64,000 nt of DNA, taken from Sclerodactyla briareus. Its lineage: Eukaryota > Echinodermata > Holothuroidea > Dendrochirotida > Sclerodactylidae. Numbering within the stretch: position 1 is the stretch's first letter; each line of letters starts with the position of its first letter. This document shows, in pieces, positions 34,985 through 47,076 of the stretch. Location of the stretch: positions 124,001 to 188,000 of the forward strand of contig JAODTK010001221.1 in NCBI GenBank assembly GCA_026419785.1, given 5' to 3'. The notes under the pieces were generated by a model that ran no database searches, was not told where the DNA came from, and saw nothing but the letters and a program-made list of their open reading frames with translations. The translations under genes were made by a program, and so were the position numbers.

Positions 34985-35520
34985 GATAGGTATGCATATA
35001 GGCGGGGAAGCGGAAGAATAGTTAAGCGGTATCCATTGTCGCTTACATGCAACAGGTCCCGGGTTCGATTCAAAAGAAAAAGAGAGAAAGAATCCGACCA
35101 GCCCGGGCGTTTTTCAGAAATTGGCTGACTTGCCGTTCGCTGGCGTGTTCCTGGTTTTAGGTTACTGGTCCTCTGTTGAGCAGTGGGCTTGGTAATTTCG
35201 GGGGTTGTTTCGGGGCACTTGCAATAGTCTCTTCGGTCGTCTGTGAGCAGGTCCCGACTCTTCTGCTCCTCAGGTTTCTGAGAAGGGGGTCAGGTCCTGG
35301 AGTTCACTGATCGTCCGTCGGATGGGGACGTAAATTGCGGTCCTGGGAGCAGGGATTGGTGTCACTCCTGCCTCGTATCACTGAGCACTATTCAGGAGAG
35401 AAGGCGAGCTGTCGCCGATTCTCATCCACGATCAAAATTCGGTTAGGGTTTCTCGATGAGTCCAAAATTGGCTTCCTGAACCCGAAGCAATCGAATCAAA
35501 TAAAAAAAAGCAAAATATAG
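34985..35520 (+). mobile_element. tRNA-related SINE-like element
   Basis: At 35009-35065 an A-box-like 'atagttaagcggtatc' is followed about 35 bases later by a good B box (GGGTTCGATTC), the internal RNA polymerase III promoter layout of tRNA-derived SINEs. The body (35100-35460) includes 'gtcggatggggacgtaaattg', reminiscent of SINE central segments in marine invertebrates, and the 3' end is A-rich (aaataaaaaaaagc). No tRNA fold is preserved on the 3' side, so this is not a functional tRNA gene. Exact ends and duplications are unclear. Confidence 0.65.
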
Positions 35521-35523
35521 AAG

Positions 35524-35884
35524 ATGGGTGTGACTATTTTCAATGTCTCACGAAAGACGACGGTTCTGTATCTATCCATTCTATTCGTATTTGTGACAAG
35601 GTTTCCAATAGCCTTTTACAGCGCTTTTGTATCACAGGTCCCCGGTGCTGTTACGAGGAAATTCACAATGTCCATGTGTCTTCTTCAAACACACTCGGAT
35701 TATTTTGAATTGGCTCTGTGTGTTTTGCTTCCACATTGCAGGCAATTTGGAATACCTGAAGCCAGTCATACATGCCATTGGCGCTTCAAACGATAAAGGC
35801 TGTCATGGATGCATACCAAAGAACAGGGATACCGATAAGATGGAACTTTTGTTGAACCTGCGCTGGAGTCTGGAGGTCCCATAA
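35524..35884 (+). CDS. Possible exons, hydrophobic N-terminus and distal exon
   Basis: An ATG in good context (GAAGATGG) at 35524 opens a frame whose first 35 residues contain a likely membrane segment (TTVLYLSILFVFVTRF). A separate frame after a strong acceptor (tttgcttccacattgcag, ending 35741) encodes 47 residues including GNLEYLKPVIHAIGAS and CHGCIPKNRDTDKMELLLN, with a possible donor CTGGAG|GTCCCA at 35877 or a stop at 35884. The two frames differ and are not joined in the genome without splicing. It begins immediately after the SINE-like element. No family is recognised. Confidence 0.3.
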
Positions 35885-36716
35885 ATCATAAAGGGGATTA
35901 ATTAGCACACCACACTGCATGATATAATTATTTGGATACCAGAAAGTTATGATTCCTTTCACATATGTTATGAACGTTGAAATCTTGTACAGCCGAACAA
36001 TCCTTTTCTGGAATTAAGGCCAATCCTCAGGCCTACCAGAAATCACATGATCTAATGCTAATTTGTAAACTTGTAAGCCAAATATGAACTAATTGAAATA
36101 TTCTTGTATTTTCATTTCCAATTTTATAGGCCATCAGAATTTTTTCTAACGTTTGTGTGTTTGATGTTATTGAGTCTGCAGTCGTGCTGCTAATTCTGTG
36201 CAGTTTGTTCATCATTCCCGAATGAATACAACCTTTGGGTATCTTATCAAGTTGTTAGATGCCCTGAAGATTTTGGTGAAACATTTATAATAGAAATTTC
36301 ATGGATCGTTTCTCAACATTAATGGATCAATCATCAAACTATTCCTGGAAGTTTGTTTGTGAGCCATATTGGAATATCCTTTATTCATTTGCTCAAGTAC
36401 GCCTTTAAGTAACAACTTACACAGTCCCCTATGCATCCTTCTAATTGTGATGATCAAGGTATAATAGACTGTAAATATACACAAACAGGTTCGGTTTAAT
36501 ATTATGTCAATGTTGAAATGCATATAGTATTGTGGGCTCCCAGAACAATTTATGTTTTACATCAGCTTTCAGCCAATGCATCACAAAATACTGTGAAACG
36601 GAAAGTACCCTCAACTCATTATCTTTTCTGACAGCACAGCCCCAGTGGTGAATGTGATGTTTCATATTTCATTAGAAGTATTCTTCCAATCAATAATTTG
36701 TTTTTGTTTCACACAG

Positions 36717-36803
36717 GTTAGGAATTCCTGTGACACTGTCCTGATTCTGGAGGGTAACAATCAAACGTGCATATTTTATCAATGTTTGTGGCTGAGGCTC
36801 TAA
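36717..36803 (+). CDS. Possible short terminal exon
   Basis: A very good pyrimidine tract and acceptor (ttgtttttgtttcacacag) precedes 28 open codons and a stop. It starts in phase 0, as the end of 35742-35877 would require. The peptide is short and unremarkable, and intervening sequence 35885-36716 shows no other feature. Confidence 0.2.
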   Translation, partial: VRNSCDTVLILEGNNQTCIFYQCLWLRL

Positions 36804-37949
36804 GGAGATCATTAAAACACAATTCGCTTGGCAATTTCTTGTGACGAATCAACTGCTCCTGAACAATGTCTAATACCAATAACATGGATATATTTCATCG
36901 AGGGACAATCTATCATCCAATCATCGAGAGAATGTCTGTTTCAGTTCGTTTATTGAGCTGTCATGAACCTCCCGTGTTTTTGTGACATCGACCTGGTTTG
37001 GGAGCATGATTAATATTAGCCTGTTTATGTCAATTGCATTATGATGTTATGATAATTATACAGTTGTCAAAGGTCAATCGGATACATTTAGAAAGGTGAG
37101 GCATGGAGCACAGTGAATGTACACTGTTGAACAATCTTTGAAAACTGCCTTTCATGAAATTTACTCATCCTACATGGACAAAACTCGGCGAATGTTTCCT
37201 CACACTCCGGTAAAATCACAACATGGGGTGCACTGAATGTTTGCATAGAGTGGTAGTAGTTTACATATATATATTTGTAACGACTCACTGCGGCGGAAAC
37301 CTTTGTTTATACCTGACTACTGATTCAGTGTGAGCATGCAGCCTTGTAACTGTGAATGGGCTTATTATGCACAATCACATGCATACAAAATAATGTACAT
37401 GTTTGAGGTTTGATGGAGAAAATGTCAGTGTCACCAGAACACAAGACATACTTAGGTTTAGTTTTTTTTCTTTTGCTTCCAAGATCAACACAGCCTGAGT
37501 TTCTGACACACGTGTTGCAATTTTCCTTTCTCGGGACATGCATGCTTATTCAATTGTGCACTTTTTTTGGCTTGCTTACAGAGGTGCTGAATTCCCACAA
37601 AAAGTGTGTTCGATCACGGAGGAATGCAATAAAGGAACCACATACTTCATCAATGTTTGATGGAGAGATCACAGTTGGTTTCAGCCAAGATTGATTGACA
37701 TTAATGAGAAATTGTGACAATTTGTTCAATGCCGTTGTAAGACGCGTTTTCTGGTTCTAATAGAGTTCCTCGAAATTATTTAATGTTATGAAGAGTCAGG
37801 CCTTACAGTTATTAAAAACCCTAAAGGGTGTCTGCCGAGTAGAAAGATTTAATAAGGTTCCTTTTCATGAGGAAAACAGTAACGATCCACAAACGAAAGG
37901 TCAAGCCCTGATCAGAGTATCAGATGACTCAACTCTGTGCCATGGAACA
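36804..37949. other. Region without a supported gene
   Basis: A frame at 37580-37694 follows an acceptor-like cttgcttacag and encodes a basic peptide ending at a stop, but with little else to support it. No repeat family is recognised. Confidence 0.3.
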
Positions 37950-38365
37950 TTTTAAACGCGGTCGCAGCCATCATCAGCAACCCTCCTCAGTCGTCTTTGC
38001 AGGTGCAATACCAGGTTCTACGGAGAGAGGTGCTTCAGTTCGGCAGCTTCCGAAGTGTGGAATAACTTGCCATCCGTGGAATACTTGACTTCAACCGTTT
38101 TAAGAGTAATTTAAAGACCTACTTTATTAGCTATTTTCAACTGCATTTCTACTGTGTTTTACCAGCCTCTTTGATTTGTATCTCTTGTTGCTAGTTTATG
38201 TCTTATTCTCGTTGTTTACTGCCATACCACCCCCCCCCTCGGTCTTCGGGTGCAGTGGATGCTTGCATGCTAATCTTTCAGCGCATTTGTACTCCTTTCT
38301 ACTGTACAGCGCTTTGAGATTTCTGGGAAGCACTTCATAAATAATTTATAATATTTTATTACACT
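37950..38365 (+). mobile_element. CR1/L2-like non-LTR retrotransposon, 3' end
   Basis: Frames at 38018-38130 give YGERCF, then SAASEVWNNLPSVEY, then FNRFKSNLKTYF, with one-base shifts between them. This matches the C-terminal 'GxRxFSxxxPxLWNxLPxxxR...FKxxLKTxLF' block of CR1/L2-type ORF2 proteins. It is followed by a 3' untranslated segment ending 'acagcgctttgagatttctggg..cacttcataaata', the usual hairpin-like tail of these elements. The rest of the element is missing (5' truncation). Confidence 0.85.
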
Positions 38366-41300
38366 GCTTCAACAGTGAGTAAAATTGAGTAAAAGCAGTA
38401 AAACTGTGTCAAAAACTTTGTGTACATGCATGGAACATGCCAGGTTCATCCCATATTCTGAGTTACCGTAACAAATTCGGACAGCGTAACGAATTTGGAC
38501 TCTTGTAAACAAAGGACGATGACTCATACTTCCACACGATTCGCCCGCCAATCGGCTCTTACCACAGCCTTTCCCCTTGCAGAAATTAACCCTGCCCTGC
38601 ATGCACTGCCACAATGCATACGCCTGCATTGCATATACGAGTCCCGCGGAAAAATTAGGATTTCTGCAGTTTTTTCAAACGGTGAACATGGCCATGGGGG
38701 AACAGCCCGGTTGTGGAATTATCATTTTAGGGAAGGTTTTTTAGAAGTCCAGCATTCTAACCATATCAATCAAGTCCTTCGCAGACGAGTTATTGTTTTG
38801 TGAGTAGAAAAAATGTTGGTTGCTGGTGTGTCACGTATTTTTCGCTTGTGTGATCTCAAGGCGGCCTGCGTGGCTGATACACTATACAAATCATGATACT
38901 TCCCGGCATAGCGCAACACGGTCCGTCGTAACCTCAGCACAATAAAATTAACGGAGTGGCCGAGTTGCTTCTGATTGGCTAATGAACTGCTGTAAAGGCC
39001 AATTGAACAGTGGACTTTCTGTACCGCGTACGTGAGCTATAAGCCTGAGGAGAATGACTACGAAGCGAAAAAAACAAACTTTGCCACCAGTCCAGGCCAG
39101 ATTGTAGCGAGGGGCAGATTATGGTACTGCGATGTTGGTCAGGTTTCCATAGAGGCGATGACTCAGTAGTCATGGAGCGTTCGACTCGGCATTGTGGGTG
39201 ATCATATGGAATCTGCAAATGTTAGTTTCTGACGATGACTTTGCAACTCATTTGGTCGCTGCCCCTTACCTTCGTAATTTTTACCGTCTGTGGTGACAAA
39301 AGGTTACTGACTTCAGTTCTAAGATATAGTTATAAATACATGACATTCAATTTATTACATGAGCTACCTTAAAGTACAATGGTATGCAAAAGATCATCTT
39401 CAAAATGCACCAGATGAAAAGAGGACCATGTCAAAACCAACAACCAAAATTTGGCGAGGTATAGCATGTACTTTGTTGAGTTATTCATTTTACGTAGATG
39501 AATTTCACTCTAACTGATGATGTCACTGGAGTATGATGTGAAGGTCGACCCATTGACTTTCACCACAATAAATGCAGTTTTTTGCACCATTACAGCAGGG
39601 AAAATATTAGTAATATTTATGAATGAAATCAAGAAATCATTCTTTCAGACCTTGTGAACAATTTTGTTAATTTTTCAATCAGATTCCATTGTAGATTCTC
39701 TTGTCACTAGGTGGTAAAAACACATGCTTTTGGATTGACTTTGTACTACAACAGGACCTCGGTTTACTCTCGACGTCAAGGGGTACATTGCGCCAAAGCG
39801 TAGTGTCCCCTTTTTCACAGCTCGAAGCAGCAAATTTCTTGACGGTTCGGGCTTCCAAGATATGCATAGTGATGAGACACCAAGATTATGTTTACATGAC
39901 CATTTTAATTCAAGACCAGGAACTCCAGATTGCGGAACAAGAGGCAAACATAGCTGGCGAATAAAACCTGTCAGAAAACTCGCCTCATATTGTACAAGTT
40001 TCTGAAACATGGGCAATATCACTACATACATTATCAATATGAAGATGTCTGTTTTCAGCCCAAAGTTGGCACAGGTATTCAAATTTTTTCATATCTAAGG
40101 GGGGGATGCTATTGATTATCAACGGTTGTCAACCATTTGGTGAAGAACGGTTAAGGCATTGAATTGACACAGATGTGTTGTTTGATATGGTTCTATAACA
40201 AAATGTTATAATGACCTGTATTTTTCTTCATTAAATTTCCAGAAGAGAACTTTTTTTGGAGTTGCCAATTAGCATTCTCATAATATTATTGTTTCAGAGA
40301 GCTGGAGGGACCAAGGGGTTTTTTTTTTTTATCATTATATTTAGCATCTACCAGCATTTCCTATCCTGTTATCTTTCAAACTCAAAATTCTGAGCAGGGG
40401 TTTTTTTTTTTTTTCAGGTAATAAGATGCCATAAATCCATTGCAATTCTTGTGATTACCCTCTCTCTGGCCTTGGAATATGTGAATAATCCATCACATGC
40501 GAAAATGCACGTTCACAGTTTACAGTATGTGATTGAAATGATGATGGTGTCAAAGGTTATAGAGAGCACGGGCGTTGAACATTGCTCGAACAGTGTGGCA
40601 GGACCGATCTTTTTCATAACTTGAACATACCGAGGGTTCCGTTAACCCGGGATTCCGGGTCCCTGACACACATATTCCCAGGGTAACCCAAGAATTCCAG
40701 ACTGTCAATCCCAGTGACCACTTGTTTCTGAACCACGACACACGACGCGACCACGATCCTCTCTACTAAAATTTGCCACAACCCTCTCCCCCAAGCACGC
40801 ATCATGCCAACCCAAATAAACTAAAATCCCCCCGCACCAAAAATAATTTATAAGCGAGAAAATCCTGCACGGGTTTCCACATCACTAATAGTGAATTTTC
40901 ACTGTTTTCACTAGTCACATATCTCGGCACTTTCAGGCAACAATTATGGCACACTCATAATTGTCATGTGTCAGACAATCGTCACACTGCGGACATGAAG
41001 CTAAGCCCCATAATCGAAGCCTGCACATCGGCGATATCGATATTACATGATTATGTAAACTTGGTGCTGTACACATTCTATGTTAACCATGTAGATCGGA
41101 CCTACTTCCTGTAAAATAACAGTTAAAATCTGCAACCTGAAAACATTTAAAAATCCTCAAATAATGAAACAGGCATGTAGAGGGTCAATACAAACATTCA
41201 CAAAAGGATTGAATCATGTTATTTGTAAGGTGTCTTCAGATATTCACGTTTGTCAATTCTAGGCTAAGTGTGTCCCTGTACAAATCATAGCAAGTTCAGT

Positions 41301-41380
41301 AGCTTAGGCTATGCTAGCTAACTTGTGGAATCAGTGAAGCCATTGAAAATTATCATTTTTGTTTCTTATTGTTCACACAG
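38366..41380. other. Region without a supported gene
   Basis: A near-duplicate GTAACRAATTYGGAC occurs at 38469 and 38487. T-rich runs lie near 40320 and 40405. The minus-strand frame at 39675-40082 (135 codons) has no recognisable domain and is open on the other strand too. No repeat family from elsewhere in the window was matched here. Confidence 0.3.
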
Positions 41381-41521
41381 AATACAATTTTGCCTGGAAA
41401 GAACATTCACTATAGGCCAGAAAAAAGTTGCCGTTGAAGGATGCCCTTTTGGAGCAAACCAGTATGTAGCTATGGGAGGAAGCAGGAACGGTATTAACAT
41501 GGGGGGGCATATAATCCCCAG
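41381..41521 (+). CDS. Possible 141-bp internal exon, unknown protein
   Basis: Between the acceptor ttcttattgttcacacag and the donor CCCCAG|GTACAC there are 46 complete codons in one frame, preceded by one base and followed by two bases of split codons; the length is a multiple of three. The peptide is Gly- and Lys-containing (TIGQKKVAVEGCPFGANQYV, AMGGSRNGINMGGHIIP). No domain is recognised. The splice signals are among the better ones in the window. Confidence 0.35.
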
Positions 41522-42763
41522 GTACACACTGCCTATTACAGTGTTAATTACCTGTGCAGCATAATTGCACTGCACTCCATTGGAGAGTCAGGGAGATAAA
41601 CTTGGGCCAAGAGGGAGGCTGTAACCCTTTAGCAACACATCCTTCCTATTGTTAAAAACTGGCAATGTGGCAAGATTCGCTGATCTATTTTCTGAGAACC
41701 CCCCCCCCCTAGAATTCAAAATCCCCAGAAAAAGAGGGGAAATCTCCCCCCCCCACATTTTGGATTTGACCTAGCGTAACACTGCCTGCCAATATGAAGA
41801 TATCAGTTGGGTATTCAGTGTTAGTCGGTAGTATAGAACAAAAAATGATCCTGGTTTGGAACTTTGGATTGACGGGAAGTTAAACCTGAGATGTATTTGA
41901 TTAAAACGTCTTATAATATGTACATTGTAAGTTGTAACTAAATGCAGCCTTCGTATAATAATGTTTAGGCATATGTTTCCCAGTGTACAAGCTCATTTCT
42001 TATGTTGCATAAAAATTAATTGTTCAAGTGGGACTCTCCAAAAACAAGTTGGGACTCTTGAAATTGGTGGGACTCTAGGGTTTTTGTGCTGCGAGTCCAA
42101 GGCTCTTGGCATTTCAACCTACAGAAACTCTGAAAACATAGTGAAACATGCGATTTATTGGTTGATTCCATTAATTGTCACAGAGAGCGGTAATGATAGG
42201 GCTATGGGGAGAATGGCATCTAGACCTCCAGAAAAACTATATCTGATGAGACCCTGAAATTAATACCATAAAAAACATACATATTTTTTATCAATGTTTC
42301 ATGTATGAGGCCATTGCATTCAGAGTGCCTTGGTAGTAGTAGAATCATTGCCATTCCTGAGGATTGGCCACCGAGAATTGAGGATCCCACAAATCCAAAA
42401 ATGGGAAAGTAGTTTCGGAAATTAGTAGCTTGGGAGATGTAGATGGAGAAACAAATTTTAATGATGAATTCAAGTGAAATTTAAGAAATTGGATAAAAAT
42501 CCATATCTTGAAGCATCCATTCATCTCTGATGTCTTACATACATGTGTATAATGTAAAAAATAGGGCCCAAATATCCAAACAATTTTATGCAACATAATT
42601 AAATTACTTTGCTAAACCACCCGTAGCTGAAGTGTGGCCTTGACCAAAATCACAAAGTTAGTGCTTCCCGTTTATGGCCCCTTTTCAACAAGCATGGATT
42701 GGCAGAATCAGTTTCCTTGGTCAGTGTATGTGTTCCCAGTATAAACATGTTGCTCATATTCAG
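41522..42763. other. Region without a supported gene
   Basis: C-runs near 41701 and 41746. No repeat family from elsewhere in the window is recognised. Confidence 0.3.
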
Positions 42764-42941
42764 AATCTGGACTTTCTCTGAGGGCTCTAGCAACGGTTGT
42801 TGCTATTCTAAGGAAGATATGACACGCAAGACCATCATTCGCCCAGGAAATAAATGTAACCTGAGAAGACTTCCCTTCTCCAGAGCTACCTCACCATCTG
42901 TATTTCACGATGAGATCCTGCTGGTCAACTCATCACGATGA
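42764..42941 (+). CDS. Possible terminal exon, unknown protein
   Basis: After acceptor tgttgctcatattcag, 58 codons are open to a TGA at 42941. The peptide is mixed, with two adjacent cysteines (NGCCYSKEDMTRKTIIRPG) and many basic residues. It needs two bases carried from the previous exon, which 41381-41521 would supply. No polyadenylation signal was noted close by. Confidence 0.25.
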
Positions 42942-43624
42942 CAAAGTACCCCTGACGATTGGACCACTGCCAACTCGCCAACGATTTGAGATAGAGTGAC
43001 CGCTCGCGCTTATCTGTCATCAGAAATGGCATGTTTACGCTGGCCGTTGACAGTTTGTTAAGGGTTATGACTGGAGTGCCCTCGCCTACCTGCCTCGGTT
43101 AATGAATTAATTGTGGAAATCCAACATAAGCAGGCCACAAATGAGCAAAATTTAGAAGATGAATTCAATATGACAGTGGAATGCACAAAGACTGGAAAAA
43201 AGCGAAAGTTGAAAACTGTATCTCTCTCTCTCTGTCAAAGGCTATTTTGGGCCACGCATACTGGAAGATTCTCATGAGGAGATGACCAAGGCTATCACCA
43301 TGTGATGCTAGTGGACTAGTGTACTGCACATGACTTCACCACTGTGAGATAGTGGATAAGCAACATGACATGGCAGTAATTCCTTGGGAGGGGGGAGGGG
43401 GATGAGAGGGGGGGATATGTCCCCTCTAATAATTGATAAATGACAGTATTGATTTTATTCATTCTACACACAGTAACTTTTTGAGAAACTGGTCTGTCTC
43501 CCACATATTTAGAACAGATTGCCACTCTTGGAACACATGACATATTTACATGCTTTTGGCTTACTTTGACTGTTTTTCGTGGTTCATTGTTGTCTTCTGG
43601 CTAAGATATAAAGCTCCATTCAGC
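42942..43624. other. Region without a supported gene
   Basis: Contains a (TC)n run at 43221-43232 and a G-rich patch at 43387-43415. Confidence 0.3.
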
Positions 43625-43960
43625 CTTTGAAATATTCGAAAATAAGCACCATGATATTGAAAATGAATTCCATCTTTCGATATGCATCAACAAGAAGAAC
43701 TTCAGTCAAAATTACAGCACTCAAATCATTCTATTTGGAGAAATGGGGATCAATCTGCAAATTTTCCAAAAAGCCGGCCAGCTGTAACAAATATTTCAAT
43801 TTTGTCATATGGACCTATTCCCCCAATTACAAATTTTTTACCTATTACTATCATTTCAACATATTTTTTATTCAATTTTGGTTTTCACATCAGTCAATGC
43901 AATAGATTACTACAAGTATGGGTAGCTCCATGGCTGGAAAAGAGACATGAAGAAGGCTGA
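43625..43960 (-). repeat. Family F interspersed repeat, copy 2
   Basis: 'cttcagtcaaaattacagcactcaaatcattctatttgg', 'tctgcaaa.ttt..aaaaagccggc' and 'tgcaatagatta..agtatgggtagct' are the reverse complement of the copy at 13465-13800. It carries only one copy of the 27-bp segment and runs into 'ggctggaaaagagacatgaag', also present at 51860-51890. Frames in it are fortuitous. Confidence 0.75.
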
Positions 43961-44276
43961 ATGGCACGGAAGTTGTTCCAACTTCTCTGATCCGAGAGGT
44001 CAGAAGAAAGGATTAGACAGTTAGCACATGACGATGATCATGGAATCTAAAAGCATCAGGGAGCTGGCTTCAGTTTGCTAGTCGCAATGCTCTTCACATG
44101 CAAGTACTAGTAGGTTCCCTAACCACTGGTCTTGCCAGCTCCCCGATCAGCATTTTTTAGTTTCAACCATCCGATCTTTAAGGTCAAAAGAGAGATTTGA
44201 CTGTTAGAAGATAATAACAGCAACCATCACTGTCATGGTCGTGCTTAGTATGCCAACCCCTCAGTTCTTCTAATAT

Positions 44277-44510
44277 AAATAAAAGTGTCCACACAATCTT
44301 ACGGGCACAGGTCTTTCAGCCGCACTCTGCCTTCTCTTTGGAACAGTTCTACTAGTCCATGTCAAAATGCTACTTCAGTTCACAGCTTCAAATCTGTTCT
44401 CAAGACACATTTGTTTCATAGTTGTAAAGTTGTATTGGTTGTCCCGGTTGGTGTTTTGTCCAGCACATTGAGACTTTTTTGTGTATATATAAATAGCACT
44501 AACCAATGAC
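44277..44510 (+). pseudogene. CR1/L2-like retrotransposon ORF2 C-terminus and 3' tail
   Basis: An intact local frame encodes YGHRSFSRTLPSLWNS, then a segment ending FKSVLKTHLF, the conserved C-terminal block of CR1/L2-clade ORF2 proteins. The tail 'cacattgagacttttttgtgtatatataaatagcac' matches the 3' end typical of these elements. Reverse transcriptase and endonuclease parts are absent, so it is a 5'-truncated dead copy. It abuts a family A fragment at 44505. Confidence 0.9.
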
Positions 44511-45060
44511 AAAAATTCCAACCTCAAATTCATTAGGACTGAATCTTGAACATATCTACCATAAGAGAAAATGTGATTACTTTGAGAATTTGCATGAATT
44601 GTGTTAGGTTAGACACAATTATGACTGACTGTATTTTTTTTTGCCTATCTCAGAATCACAAATGGATCACATCCACCAATATTCATTAAAATTTGATGAT
44701 ATTGATAAATTTGCATGAATTAGGCAAATCAGAAATGTTGAATGACCTTTATGTTCAAATTTCCTTTGTCTAAGGAGACCATGTTCACAAAAGTCTTGTG
44801 GAAAATCAGACTGAATTTTGCTGAATTATGAAAGTTGAACTACTTATTGAGCATATTTTAGGAAGTGAATCTAAACAGTTCAAGTGCAAGCTATGCTGCC
44901 CCTATATGCCAAACATCACCATAGCTTACAGTTGTTTCGAATCTTGATAACAGGCTCAAACAATAAATTATGTGAAACATGCTAATTCCTTTACTTTATT
45001 AGTGACTTTGGTGCTGAAATCTCAAAGGTTCGAATTCACACCAACCTGGCTACCACACAA
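44505..45060 (+). repeat. Family A interspersed repeat, 5'-truncated copy 4
   Basis: Collinear with copy 2 from 'accaatgacaaaaattc' through 'gaatcttgaacatatctaccata', several 'gaatttgcatgaatt' modules, and 'gtgctgaaatctcaaag' to about 45060. It lacks the GCGATCGCC start, which is replaced by the retrotransposon 3' end. Confidence 0.65.
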
Positions 45061-46500
45061 GGGCACACATCCACTTGGAGGTCAGAGGTGAAAGTTTTTG
45101 CCTAATGCTGGATATTTAGGGCTAATTAAGTTAGACGTTCAAATACAAATACGAGCAGTAGCAAAGCTCCTCCCCTTGGGCCCCTCCCCATCCTATGATC
45201 ATGACAAAAAAATACAGCTTTGGGACTTTAGGAATGGCAAATATAAGCGATAGACTTACAAAATAGGCACATCTTAGATCCTGGGTATGAGGGCCTCTTC
45301 TATCTGTTGTAGGACACAGCATATATCATGGTGCACACTTAACTACCAGAGACACTACTGACAGAGTATGATGTGAAGGGGGATAAGTAAAGTTCCTGAG
45401 CCCCCTTCCGCACCCACCACCAAAGTATCACACAAGATGAGCTCATTCTATCATCCCAGACCCCACAGGGAGAATGAATGTCTGATGCATGGCATATTCA
45501 CGTTGAGCATACACTACTATTTTTTTGTGATGAGGATAGTATGGGTTGGGAGTTGAGGTGGGAGTGGGGTGGAGGGGGGGGGGCAGGGTAAATGTTTTCA
45601 CAGCTGTCTATGTTCCAGAGGGAATCAGGATGAGAGAAAATCATGCGGCTGGTCACAACTGTTAACGTTCATCAATATACAGTGGCCAGACTACCAAGTG
45701 CTACAAACACCGTAAAAATTGGTTTACATTGCACCCACCCCCCGCCATCCCCACCCCCCATCCCCCACCCCATGCCCTCCACCACAGTGGCTAATGACAC
45801 TCATACATCACACATTACAACAGATCTCAGTGATTTCCCTCACTCCAGGGAACTGCCACTCTCTCTTTTCCCATGTCCTAATTTTAGGCCTTGCTTCCAT
45901 GATGACCACACATTCAATCCTCCACATAGGCCTAATTATCCCAGATTTCCTCCATCCCTGGACCAAAGAGAATCCATCAAACTGAACTCCCTGACCTCCC
46001 AGCCAGGATTATACCCAAGCCTCTCTCTATAATCAAGGCAAATAATTTTGAGCCCAGCTTCCCTGGTGTGGACAATTAAACCATTTCAGCTCTTCACCCC
46101 AGTTGGACAAATGTTCCATTAAAACTACTTTAGAACATGTCCTTTGTTGGGATGACCTTGCAGCAGGCATTGGGCAGTGTGTGCAGATTTATTATATTGT
46201 CCATTGCTGAGCCAGGGGAATGGTGGACACAGGACACATGATTCATTTGGGTGAGGATGGACAAGATTAAAGGAGGACTCTGGTATATGGAGATATTATA
46301 CTGTCTGTAACAGAGCAGCCCATTACTCCAATCAGTTTGGTGTGAGATATAAATTCGTATAAATGCAAAGGGTCATTTAGGAATTTTCTTTTATTAAGTA
46401 TAGTGTTTGAATGTATGAATTTCCTTTTCCATCTTTCGACACCAAAATGAAACGATGAATGTATAAAAAATAGAAGGTATGTTTGAAAATGATAAAGTGG
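45061..46500. other. Region without a supported gene; pyrimidine- and purine-rich tracts
   Basis: G-rich at 45545-45590 and C-rich at 45730-45785. The + frame at 45643-46032 (129 codons) is Pro/Ser/His-rich because of the C-rich tract and is not a credible gene. Confidence 0.35.
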
Positions 46501-47076
46501 TTAAAGGACAACTGCAGGGTGATTTTCGAAGGGGCTAATATAGTCAGTCCGAAACGGAAGTTCTACGACTTTCCGAACGGAGGTATAGGTCCTTTGAAGT
46601 TATTTGTACTGTGAAGCATGTGTATTGAGCAAGATCAAAGTGCATCCCATCATGCAATAAAGATGATGTCATACTTGGCACAACCCTGCAACAGTCTTTG
46701 TTTCTATTGAAATTCAAACATTAATTTCACTTCGAAAAGCATTTAGTCTATGGGCGAGTATTGCTGTAGGGGTTGGTTAAGTGTTGATGGCTACTTTGGT
46801 GAGATGAAAACACAACAGGAACTTCTGCTCAAAGGTTTCTTATTCAACAAAATTAAACATGAAAATACAGAATATAATTTCCTGTGTGGTCCATGTGTGA
46901 CGTCATGCGTTATGTGCAAATGTGGAATCCCCCCAATTCTCTGCTTAATGGCCCAAAACTTTGAAGGCCAGAATAACATAGGAAAATCGTATTGAAATGG
47001 GGTTTGGACCTATAGGATACAGTTTTCCATCTCCAAAAAATTACCTCTGTTGTCTCCAGCCTGCAGTTGCCCTTCA
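46501..47076. mobile_element. Inverted-repeat DNA element candidate, ~576 bp
   Basis: The left end TTAAAGGACAACTGCAGGGT pairs with the right end read in reverse, TTGAAGGGCAACTGCAGGCT (17 of 20 agree). The ends may sit in a TTAA-like target. Within it 'gtccgaaacggaagttctacgactttccgaac' forms a small palindrome. The frames inside (46750-46995) have no transposase features. Superfamily undetermined. Confidence 0.65.

Noticed and set aside
38950..38985. tRNA-like A box 'ggagtggccgagttg'
   Set aside because: No B box or cloverleaf follows at the required distance.
45643..46032. 129-codon Pro-rich frame
   Set aside because: Driven by a C-rich tract with an overlapping second open frame; no start context or domain.
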